Source: Paenibacillus sp. D2_2
GTDB taxonomy: Bacteria; Bacillota; Bacilli; Paenibacillales; Paenibacillaceae
Length of the DNA stretch: 64,000 nucleotides
Assembly (NCBI RefSeq): GCF_031199965.1
Contig: NZ_CP133605.1
Location: forward strand, 5,561,001 to 5,625,000
Direction of reading: 5' to 3'
Position numbers and translations under genes: made by a program. The first letter of the stretch is position 1; each line of letters opens with the position of its first letter. Below, in pieces: positions 55,899 to 64,000 of the stretch. The notes under the pieces are model-generated. The model did no database searches, had not been told where the DNA came from, and worked only from the letters and a program-made list of their open reading frames with translations.

Positions 55899-57160
55899 TT
55901 ATCTATCACCAAGCCCGGATTCGATCTCTGAATCGGACGGCTTATCCGTCAGCTTACAGTTAAATGTCTGCAGCTTGCCATCGCGATAAAAAGTGATCTC
56001 TAGCGTATCTCCGACCTTCTTCTGGTCGTACAAATACTTGCGAAGTTCCCGTGTCGAAGCGACGGGTTCTTTATCCAGTTGCACGATAACGTCGTTGAGC
56101 TGCAATCCCGCTAATTTACCTGGACCATGCGCTTCTAGTACGATGACCCCAGACGTAATATTCTGCGGTAACTTCAACTGCTTGCGCTGTTCAGCATCAA
56201 TTGGAGCATAAGGATTATCAAGATCTAGCGTATATACCCCGAGATATGGACGGATAACCTTGCCATACTGCATAATACCGTCCACCGTCTTCATCACATC
56301 ATTTACCGGAATAGCAAAACCGAGACCTTCCACGCCCGTATCGGAAATCTTCATCGTATTAATCCCAATCAGACGGCCCTTTAAATCCACCAATGCACCA
56401 CCGCTGTTGCCCTCATTGATCGCAGCATCGATCTGAATAACTTTCTGTTCCCAATCATAGACCCCATCCTGGTTAAGCGATATGGGAATCAGACGGCTCG
56501 TATAACTAATGATCCCCGACGTCAATGTCCCCCCAAGTCCGAGCGGATTTCCGACGGCAATGACCGTCTCACCGGCCCGCAGTTTATCGGAATCGCCAAG
56601 ATCAATCACTGAGCTAATCCCTTTGGCATCTATACTCAGCACAGCTATATCATTAATGGAATCCTGACCAACAATCTCCGCCTCTCGCGACACACCGTCG
56701 CTGGACACGACCTCTAGATCATCCGCCCCGCTAATCACATGACTATTCGTAATAATATAAGCCTTGCCGTCTTCTTGCTTGAAGATCACCCGGACCCCAG
56801 TGCTGCATCCTCATTAAATTTTCTACTGAATTCGTTATGATTCAGAATGCTTACCACACTCGGAGCCACTTTAGCGGCTGCTATGCTAATCCGGTTGAAC
56901 GGATCGCTTGGATCCTCGCCAGTACTAACCGTATTGATTAAATCCACAGGGGTCTTCACGGGGTGAAAGCCGAAAAAAACACTAAACAGCATCACTACAA
57001 AGGTTGCGCTAAGCAAAGAGGAGATCAATGAGACTTGCCAGGTGGATAAGCCCTTCTTCCTTTGCTTCGGCGCCCTCCAGCCTTGCTCCTGTTTCGGTGA
57101 TCTACGCAAATGCCGTCTAGATATCTTTGTGGAGTAAAAATCATCATCGAACAATCCCAT
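55899..57160 (-). CDS. htrA: HtrA-type serine protease with PDZ domain, one-base frameshift
   Basis: About 420 residues after adding one G near 56791. Cytoplasmic basic N-terminus, one membrane helix (WQVSLISSLLSATFVVMLFS), then the trypsin-like domain: His in ITNSHVISGADDL, Asp in NDIAVLSIDAKG, Ser in NEGNSGGALVDLKG, and a PDZ domain (about 320-410; GVIVLEAHGPGKLAGLQLND). ATG 57160 chosen for GGAGGGGGAG. A membrane-tethered quality-control protease. Last gene of the walR region, as yyxA/htrC is in Bacillus. Confidence 0.92.
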
Positions 57161-57603
57161 CAAGTCTCCCCCTCCATGACTCTGCCCTAGGTATATGTAT
57201 ATTTCTCATCCAGTTCTTCGGCTGGTCAATCCCATCAGAGTCGTAAGTTCCCCTTCAAACTGTATGCCGGTACAGCAAAGCCATATGACCACACAATTAC
57301 CAATTTATTTGACGTCAACATCGACCTATAAGTTTCATCTCCTGAAGCCAATTTCTAATCTTTTTGGGCTGATCAGGAATGTTTGTCCCAAATCTGGACT
57401 ACACTACTTCTAAGCGATAGTTTTATAGAATCTAGCCTATAGTTTTATTCTATCATATCCTAAGCTATACCGGATGGGACTATAGTATTTTCCAATCAGG
57501 GAAATTTCGCTAGTAATCGCTTACAAAATAACTTTTTTCTGTTCTCTACTACTGCTACCAATTTAATCTGATATACAAATATCTCTAAAGGAGCAATACG
57601 CCT
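57161..57603. other. Gene-free region upstream of htrA
   Basis: AT-rich; no gene, RNA or repeat recognised. It should contain the htrA promoter reading left and that of the small gene reading right. Confidence 0.4.
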
Positions 57604-57813
57604 ATGAATTCCAATTCCTTCTCTCCATTACAAGAAGTCCATATGCTGGCCAAGTTAGCCGACATAAAAGAAGAGCATTACCATCAACTGGTAACGCTCA
57701 GCGCAATAATAGAACTATTAATCGAGAAAGGGATGATTACCCGGGCCGAAATTGAGGCAAAAGCAGTCGAGCTGAATTCTTTTATAAGTCAGCCACCGTA
57801 TCCCACGGTGTAG
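57604..57813 (+). CDS. Small conserved protein of 69 residues
   Basis: Reads PLQEVHMLAKLADIKEEHYH, QLVTLSAIIELLIEKGMITR, AEIEAKAVELNSFI; two helices with a repeated LLIEKGMIT-type end, soluble. AAAGGAG lies 10 bases before the ATG. It converges on walJ with a 32-base overlap at the 3' ends. Family not named; it looks like a conserved small protein of this neighbourhood. Confidence 0.7.
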   Translation: MNSNSFSPLQEVHMLAKLADIKEEHYHQLVTLSAIIELLIEKGMITRAEIEAKAVELNSFISQPPYPTV

Positions 57814-58587
57814 GTCGATCAAAATAAGTGTCGCATAATTTAAATTCGCTGTCCTTATAGAAGCAGCCGCGGTCCTCCATGGCGCCCCGCACCGACATTC
57901 TAGCCAGATCCGGTATGTTATGCTCACGGCTCAAATGAGCAAGATAGATCCGCTTGATCCTTCCGCTCAGAATCTCGCTCATCAATTCGCCTGTCGCTTC
58001 ATTGGACAAATGACCCATATCGCCGAGAATACGCCGTTTGATATTCCACGGATATCGTCCCATACGCAGCATCTCGATATCATGATTCGCTTCCAGCACA
58101 ATGACATCGGAATCGGCTATCGACATTTTCACTTTATCGCTGGCATAGCCTAGATCCGTACATACGCTTAGCTTCTCCTTACCGTCATAGAAGCAGTAAG
58201 CTACAGGCTCAGCGGCGTCATGTGAAATGCCGAAGGATTCCACCCTAAGTGAACCGAAATCCCGAGTCTCACCCGTCCCGAGGATTCGACGGTTCTCTTC
58301 GGCAATCTTGCCGACTGCCTTCTCCATCGCTCCCCAAGTCTTCTCATTTGCATAGATGGGGAGGTTATATTTCCTCGCAACCGCTCCAAGTCCTTTAATA
58401 TGATCCGAATGCTCATGCGTTACCAGGATTCCCTGGATCTCTTCACCAGAGACCCCACGTTCCCCAGCAGCTCATCAATACGCTTTGCGCTAAATCCGGC
58501 ATCGATCATCAATGTCGTCTCTCCATTAGCAACCAGTGTCGCATTCCCCGTTGATCCGCTTGATAATACTGAAAATCGTAGACCCAT
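57782..58587 (-). CDS. walJ: WalJ (YycJ), metallo-beta-lactamase-fold exonuclease, one-base frameshift
   Basis: About 268 residues after adding one G near 58458. MGLRFSVLSSGSTGNATLVA, ILVTHEHSDHIKGLGAVARK (zinc motif HEHSDH), VCTDLGYASDKVK, VLEANHDIEMLRMG, RIYLAHLSREHN are hallmarks of YycJ. It is linked to DNA replication/repair coordination and the WalRK system. AAGGAG inside the end of walI precedes the ATG. Overlaps the converging small gene by 32 bases. Confidence 0.94.
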
Positions 58588-58594
58588 TTCCCCA

Positions 58595-59344
58595 TTACTC
58601 CTTCGCTTTCTCTGTATTCGGACTGATGACGTCCCCGCTGATTCCCTGCACGTAATACTCTTTGCCGCTCTCCAGAATAAACCGCCAAGCCGGCGATGCA
58701 GGAAGGTGGGCATCCGAATTGAACACCTCGCCATAATAACCAAGCTCTATCTCTGTAACGACCGCACCATCCGGAAGGAAGTTCTCGATCAAATTACCAA
58801 GAGCTTTAGAAGCGGATAATACCCGTTGCTCCTTCTCATCCCCCGGATCGCTGATCTCAATCTTAGGTTGTGTATACGATATAATTTTCTGCTCGCTGTA
58901 ATAAAGCGTAAGATTAATCTTGAATAGTGGCCATTTACCATCGACCAGAGGGTGCAGTATGAATTCTCCAGCCCGGCTGGCCGCTTCATCATACCGGTAT
59001 TCCCCGATATCGGGGATACTTCCCTTCAATGCGTTAACCAATTCCTTACTCGTAAAGATCAGCTTGCTATCTACAGGAGACTCTAGATCAATCATCCGGT
59101 CGTTCTGATCCCCGTCTAAAAAGCGATAAGAGATCTTCGGCAACGCAGGCGTATCTCCCGGAATTTTCGCCAGAATCTTGATCCCCTTCTCATCCATCGC
59201 CTTCTGAATGTTGCTCTCCAGTGAAGTGAAGTCCAGATTGGAATCCGCCTGCTCCTGCAGATCATTCCATAGCTGATAACCAAGTACCAGATTTAGCAGC
59301 AAAAAAGCATAGATCAACACATTCTTCGCACGGCTCCAATCCAT
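58595..59344 (-). CDS. walI: WalI (YycI), regulator of WalK
   Basis: 249 residues, intact. One N-terminal membrane helix (VLIYAFLLLNLVLGYQLW) and an extracellular YycI-type domain (FTSLESNIQKAMDEKGIKIL, PKISYRFLDGDQND, PAWRFILESGKEYYVQGISG). With WalH it holds WalK activity in check at the division site in relatives. AAGGAGG precedes the ATG. Seven bases before walJ. Confidence 0.93.
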   Translation of the reverse strand: MDWSRAKNVLIYAFLLLNLVLGYQLWNDLQEQADSNLDFTSLESNIQKAMDEKGIKILAKIPGDTPALPKISYRFLDGDQNDRMIDLESPVDSKLIFTSKELVNALKGSIPDIGEYRYDEAASRAGEFILHPLVDGKWPLFKINLTLYYSEQKIISYTQPKIEISDPGDEKEQRVLSASKALGNLIENFLPDGAVVTEIELGYYGEVFNSDAHLPASPAWRFILESGKEYYVQGISGDVISPNTEKAKE

Positions 59345-59423
59345 CCTTCAGCCTCCTTTCCAATCTCCACACGTACATTAAATCATTAAGCTGTAGATTG
59401 GTTTTCTCACGACACTTTAGCCC

Positions 59424-60718
59424 TTATGGCAGAATTCTCGTGGCCCCGTTCTGCAACTCAGCAACCCACATCGGTGTCAACTTGAGCCCCTCCTCACCAA
59501 GCGAAGGGAGATAAGCAGGATACAAGCGCTTGATAACGGATTCTCGGCTTAACAGTTCAAGCTTCTTCCGCAGTTCTTCCCGCCTGCTAGCTGTACAACC
59601 TTCTTATCCGAGCCCTCCCCGATCGAATAGATCAGTGACCGCTCATAACCCATAATTGTCCCTTGGCGAAGTTCAAGCGAGATAACGCCGTAGCGGAAGG
59701 TCGATTGATCAATGATTGGGAACGCGCCATACTGTCCAGAACCATAATACTGCTGGAAAACAACCGACTGTGATTCCATGCTGGCCCCTTCATTCTGATC
59801 CAACCGATATTTCCCGTTCCAGCCTCCATGTTGATTGACGAAATCGACAGCAGACAGCGCATTCCGACCTGGACTGCTCTCACCAGCTACAGCCGCCGCT
59901 GCAGGGTCCGTATAATTGATCCAATTACGGCCCTGACGCACCTGCAAGCTCCGCCTACCGTCCGTATAAATCTCCGATCCATCCTTCTCGCGAATATAGC
60001 GGGTAATACTTGGATCAAAGAACAGACTGCTCTGCATCTGCTCTGTAGAGAACAATCCTACGGGCAGTGTCGTCTCGACCATTTCAATCGGCTGCTCCGG
60101 AATGTAATATCCTTTCTCCATCGTATAAGAGATCCAATCCTTGCCGAAATCAGCCTGTTGCTTCACGTCCTGTACCGTCAAATCGGCCTTGGTCGCTTCA
60201 TAGACGACATCACCCCGTGAACTGAAGAAGAATACTCTTACCTGATCCTCCGTCTCGGTGCTGTAAATCAAGAGCCGGCTTATGCTCTCACCTTCGAACA
60301 GCGGATCTTTGGCAATCTGCATCACCTTCTGCAGAAGCTCCACCGGAACTCCTTTGCCGAAATCCAGTTCAAGCCCGACCTGATCGCCGCGAATTTCCGA
60401 CCAATTGATGTTCTGTACGGGATAACGTTGGAACCCGTCGAACTGCCGACCCTTCAACCGAGAGTAGATCAGGTTATAGAATGTCGATTCTGGATAAAAG
60501 ACCGTATGGCGATTATTGCCCAAATGAACGGTAATCTGTGAAGGATAGAGCAGTTCATCGGCTTCCAATTCCGTCCCCATATTCTCGGTCTTCACATAAT
60601 CATTTGCCGTCTTCACAACCGGATCGCTGCCCGGTAGACGATAAATTAAGAAATAACTCTGGATCAAACTGCAGACAACAAGCAAAACAAGTGCCAGTGA
60701 TTTTATATTTTCCCTCAT
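59424..60718 (-). CDS. walH: WalH (YycH), regulator of WalK, one-base frameshift
   Basis: About 431 residues after adding one G near 59590. N-terminal membrane helix (SLALVLLVVCSLIQSYFLIY), then an extracellular YycH domain (ADELLYPSQITVHLGNNRHT, KGVPVELLQKVMQIAKDPLF, AAVAGESSPGRNALSAVDFV). Repaired C-terminus reads EELRKKLELLSRESVIKRLY and GLKLTPMWVAELQNG. The ATG overlaps the repaired walK stop (ATGA), the usual coupling. Confidence 0.92.
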
Positions 60719-62536
60719 GGCATCCTGCCCCTTGTTCCTGCAGCGGCAGTGTGAAGGTCACTTTCGTCCCTTTGCCCAGCTCCGATTGCAGCCAGATCGT
60801 TCCACCATGCGCTTTAACAATTTCCCGGGCAATGGACAAACCGAGGCCTGTACCGCCCATATTTCTTGAACGGGCCTTGTCTACCCGATAGAAACGCTCG
60901 AAGATTCGCTCCTGATCCTTCTTCGGAATCCCCATCCCGTTATCTTGTACGGATATGGCCAGCATTCCATCATGCATGTCCCTTGCTTCAAGAGAGAGCG
61001 TCCCGCCCTCCGGCGTATACTTGAGTGCATTAGAGATCAGATTGTCCAATACCTGGTCGATCTGATCTCGGTCAATCCATACAGTGCCTACACCGTTGTC
61101 TGCACTCAAGTTAGGCTTAATCCCCTTCTCCTGCATCTGGAACGAGAAACGGTCAGCAACTTCCTCCAACATATCCATCACATTCATCGGACGCTTGCGC
61201 AGTTCAGCCTCCTTCGAATCGAGCCGCGATAAATGCAGCAGATCCGTAACGAGCCGGATCATCCGTTCCGTCTGGTTCTGGATTACCGAAGCGAACTTTG
61301 GACCAAGCTCCGCATCCTGCATAGCGCCATCCTCCAGCGCCTCCGTATAGCTCTTGATCGTTGTTAGCGGTGTACGCAGCTCATGAGACACGTTGGCTAC
61401 GAATTCACGACGTGATGCTTCCAGCTTCTCCTGCTCGGTCACGTCCTGTAACACCGCAATCGTACCGACAATCCCGATCTCGCGGCGATGAATCGGCGTG
61501 AAAGTCACTCGAATCATGAACTCATCGCCCTCAAAAGTCTCATTCTCCAACAAAGTAGAATGCATTGTTCCCTGAGCCAGAATGGCCTGCTCTTCCTCTG
61601 TAAGATGAAGCAGCTCCATAATATCCATATTGCCTGCCAGCTCTTCATCAACCATAAGCATCTCGCTTGCACGTCTGTTCATGAGAATCACCTTATTATT
61701 CTCATCCGTGGCGATAACACCATCGCTCATATTGGTCAAAATCGAAGCCAACTTTTCCTTCTCCTCTTCGTTCTGAGCGAGTGCATCACTCAGCCTGCTC
61801 GTCATGTAATTGAACGCCTTGCTGAGCTGGCCAATCTCATCACTACCGAATTCGGGCATCTTCTGGTGGAACCGTCCTCCGCCACAGCCGTCGCACGCCG
61901 CGTCAGTTCCTTGATCGGCGCAGTGATCGTATGCGCGAGAATGACTCCCAGTACGGCTGTCAGTCCCAGTGCCAGCAATATTCCGGATATAAAAATATTG
62001 TTAATCCGCTCCATCGTCGCATATAACTCGCTCATCGAGGCAGCGATATAGATCGCTCCAACGATCTTGCCGTCGCTGACTACGGGCTTGGCTACGACCT
62101 TCTTGCGGATGTTGTCATCATCGATAATATACTCCTCATTGTCACGGATACCCTGTAGTGCACGGCTGACCACCGTCTGTGTGTTCTTTGTGCCGACATA
62201 ATCAGCATGCGACGGCTTAGAGGTCGTCAGTACTTTGCCACTGGCATCGAGCACCTGAATCTCCGCTCCATTGATCGTGAACAGGTTATTGACCAATACA
62301 CGCAGATTTTCCATCGACTCTTCCGCCGACTCCCCGACAACGCCCAAATTCTGTGCCGCCAGTACGGAGAGTAACTCCGCCCGCTCCTGCAATTCCTTCG
62401 TAAAATTGCTGGTTAACGAGGTCTTCATTGCGCTCACAAAATAAACCCCGATCAGCTGCATGGCAATCAAGATCAACAGCACATAAATAATGATCAGCTT
62501 TACTTGGAGCGTCCGAAAGAAAGCGGGCAACCGCAT
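60715..62536 (-). CDS. walK: WalK (YycG), sensor kinase of cell-wall metabolism, two one-base frameshifts
   Basis: About 607 residues after adding one G near 61876 and one G near 60733. Membrane helix 1 (LIIIYVLLILIAMQLIGVYF), extracellular PAS-like loop, helix 2 (ISGILLALGLTAVLGVILAH), HAMP, PAS (LASILTNMSDGVIATDENNK), HisKA (FVANVSHELRTPLTTIKSYT), HATPase (NALKYTPEGGT, GTGLGLSIAREIVKAHGG). Without the second repair the frame runs on into walH. The family is essential in Bacillales, so both breaks are taken as errors. Confidence 0.94.
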
Positions 62537-63249
62537 CTAAAAACCACCCACCTTGGAACTGCGCATCATATACCCCAGCCCGCGCCGTGTCAATATATAT
62601 TCCGGCTTGCTCGGATCCTTCTCGATCTTCTCCCGTAATCGGCGGATCGTCACGTCCACAGTCCGCACATCACCGAAGTATTCATATCCCCATACCGCTT
62701 GCAGTAGATGTTCACGGGTCATCACCTTGCCTGTATTCCTCACCAAATAATAGAGTAGCTCGAACTCTCGATGCGTCAGATCAAGAGGCTCCCCATTCTT
62801 ATATACCGTGTACATATTCGTATCAATAAACAATTCGAACAAGCTGACTCCCTGCCGTTCATCCGGCTCTTCTAACGCAGCTGGTTTCTGCTGCCGGCGC
62901 ATTTGTACCTTTACCCGGGCTAGCAGCTCCCGCGTACCGAAGGGCTTGGTCACATAATCATCCGCGCCAAGCTCAAGGCCCAGCACTTTATCAATTTCTC
63001 CGTCCTTAGCAGTCAGCATGATGATCGGAGTTTCCAGCTTGGCCCGGACCTCCTTGCAGACATCCATCCCGTCCTTACCAGGCAGCATCAGGTCAAGCAG
63101 AATCAGATCGGGTTGCTCCGAGAACGCAAGCTCAACAGCAGTGATACCATCGAAAGCGAGTATAACCTCATACCCTTCTTCTCCAGATTAAATTTTAGAA
63201 TATCCGCAATCGGCTGTTCGTCATCAACTACGAGAATTTTCCCTTGCAT
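62537..63249 (-). CDS. walR: WalR (YycF), OmpR-type response regulator, one-base frameshift
   Basis: About 237 residues after adding one G near 63182. Receiver: MQGKILVVDDEQPIADILKF, QPDLILLDLMLPGKDGMDV (phospho-Asp), VTKPFGTRELLARV. Winged helix: DLTHREFELLYYLVRNTGKV, VWGYEYFGDVRTVDVTIRRL, ILTRRGLGYMM. It controls peptidoglycan hydrolase genes. First gene of the walRKHIJ set. Essential in relatives. Confidence 0.95.
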
Positions 63250-63357
63250 AGCATCATTCACCCCATACCTTCTGGCTTGACCAATCTCTTATTATCTTAC
63301 CATATCAGACAATCCTCTTCATAACCTATAGTTATTTCTTAACCTCACCGGGACATA

Positions 63358-63391
63358 AAAAGGACCCGGTCTAATCATCGACCAGGTCCTT
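63358..63391 (-). terminator. Terminator of the M23 peptidase gene
   Basis: On the minus strand AAGGACCtGGTC and GACCgGGTCCTT form a stem, followed by TTTATG. It separates the peptidase gene from walR. Confidence 0.85.
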
Positions 63392-63427
63392 AGTCAGGCT
63401 ATCATATCAATTGTCATAATTGCGATA

Positions 63428-64000
63428 TTATAAAAACTTCAATGGATTCTGCAAGCTGCCATTCTTATGAATTTCAAAGTGAAGATGGGTTCCCGTAGAA
63501 CGTCCGGTATTGCCCATAACTCCGATCTTCGAACCTTTTTCCACAACTTGTCCCTTCTTTACGCTGATCTTACTCAAATGACCGTACAGCGTCTGATATC
63601 CATTCTTATGATCCACGATAATACAGTTACCATACCCTGATTTCTGGCCAGCAAAGCTAATCACACCATCGTCGGCAGCCATAATCGTCTTATTGCTGGC
63701 TACAAGGTCAACGCCCTTATGCATTTTGCCCCAGCGCTTTCCGAAGCTGCTGGATAAGCGGGCTCCCGATACCGGCCAAGCGAAATCACCAGATCCTTCG
63801 CCAAGAACAACCTTCGTACCCTTCACAACGATCTTCGGTGAAGACTCCTTCGTTACCGTTTGTCCAAGCCATTCCTCAGCAATCACTTCACCATTTTCTT
63901 TCGTGATTCGGTACTCCACTGTCTTAAGACCACTGGAGCCTTCGGCAATCACCTTCGACTCCCCGGAGCGCATGCTATCGCTCTTGCGAATCTCGATCTG
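63428..64000 (-). CDS. M23-family peptidoglycan endopeptidase with G5 domain, 5' end outside the window
   Basis: The visible C-terminal 190 residues contain a G5 domain (GLKTVEYRITKENGEVIAEE) and a LytM/M23 domain: HKGVDLVASNKTIMAADDGV, SFAGQKSGYGNCIIVDHKNG, YQTLYGHLSKISVKKGQVVE, TGTHLHFEIHKNGSLQNPLK. The frame stays open to the window edge upstream of the first ATG at 63973. A secreted wall hydrolase, plausibly in the WalR regulon given its place. Confidence 0.9.
   Translation of the reverse strand, partial: QIEIRKSDSMRSGESKVIAEGSSGLKTVEYRITKENGEVIAEEWLGQTVTKESSPKIVVKGTKVVLGEGSGDFAWPVSGARLSSSFGKRWGKMHKGVDLVASNKTIMAADDGVISFAGQKSGYGNCIIVDHKNGYQTLYGHLSKISVKKGQVVEKGSKIGVMGNTGRSTGTHLHFEIHKNGSLQNPLKFL

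Noticed and set aside
61802..63249. walR and walK as pseudogenes
   Set aside because: Each is restored to a full family sequence by adding one or two bases in homopolymers, and the genes are essential in relatives; error is the simpler reading.
1..64000. Ccr or other site-specific recombinase, transposase or integrase
   Set aside because: No frame of suitable size shows serine- or tyrosine-recombinase or DDE motifs; if one drives the island it is outside the window.
1..64000. tRNA, rRNA and riboswitches
   Set aside because: No cloverleaf, rRNA stretch or riboswitch consensus was recognised by eye; a covariance-model search would be needed to exclude them.

Overview
The window reads as a Firmicute of the Paenibacillus type. 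The evidence is a complete walR-walK-walH-walI-walJ set with an HtrA protease beside it, rlmH, a yyzF-type CxxH/CxxC protein, a small acid-soluble spore protein, and two large secreted proteins with S-layer homology (SLH) domains. All assignments come from reading the sequence; no database search was run.

Layout. (1) 1-2.99 kb: a short ECF sigma fragment, then a divergent detoxification cluster (DoxX protein, a decayed esterase, a LigB-type dioxygenase) facing an XRE-cupin regulator. (2) 2.99-34.66 kb: an accessory island that ends exactly at the 3' end of rlmH. It is punctuated by ten same-orientation copies, plus one half copy, of a short palindromic site. Each full copy spells the last codons of RlmH (PYHK-stop, or PYYK-stop in the most degraded). 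The copies closely match the staphylococcal cassette chromosome (SCC) attachment consensus in orfX/rlmH. Between sites lie cassettes of 1.0-5.7 kb, mostly a regulator plus an effector: MerR/metallo-hydrolase, WYL regulator/flavin-type protein, ABC-F, a hybrid sensor kinase, MarR/MFS pump, TetR/hydrolase, GIY-YIG protein, serine hydrolase, WYL regulator/epoxide-hydrolase-like, and an immunity-type cluster next to rlmH. No Ccr or other recombinase gene lies in the window. (3) 35-49 kb: core or semi-core genes, including a four-copy inverted repeat, fatty acid hydroxylase, SASP, a sigma factor fused to DUF1835, a GGDEF protein, an ABC exporter, yyzF, DUF4386/Crp, and a dual-kinase hybrid sensor with its SARP-like regulator. 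(4) 49-55.8 kb: a giant NHL/cadherin-like/SLH surface protein and a second GGDEF protein. (5) 55.9-64 kb: htrA, walJ, walI, walH, walK, walR and an M23 peptidase cut by the window edge.

Data quality. About 25-30 genes are broken by single-base indels, nearly always a missing base in a homopolymer and most often a G run. The hits include walR, walK and rlmH. WalR and WalK are essential in relatives, so this pattern is best read as residual assembly error, not gene decay. Coordinates below span the whole repaired gene and give the indel position. The esterase at 1.3-1.7 kb, the XRE/NDT junction near 22.4 kb and the short remnants inside the island look like real decay.

How it fits together. 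The rlmH 3' end appears to have served repeatedly as an integration target, so detoxification, resistance, sensing and immunity genes have accreted beside the WalRK cell-wall control region. Several cassettes carry their own matching operators (the MarR pair at 17.4/18.0 kb, and WYL dyads at 10.95 and 27.9 kb), so they look like self-contained regulated units.
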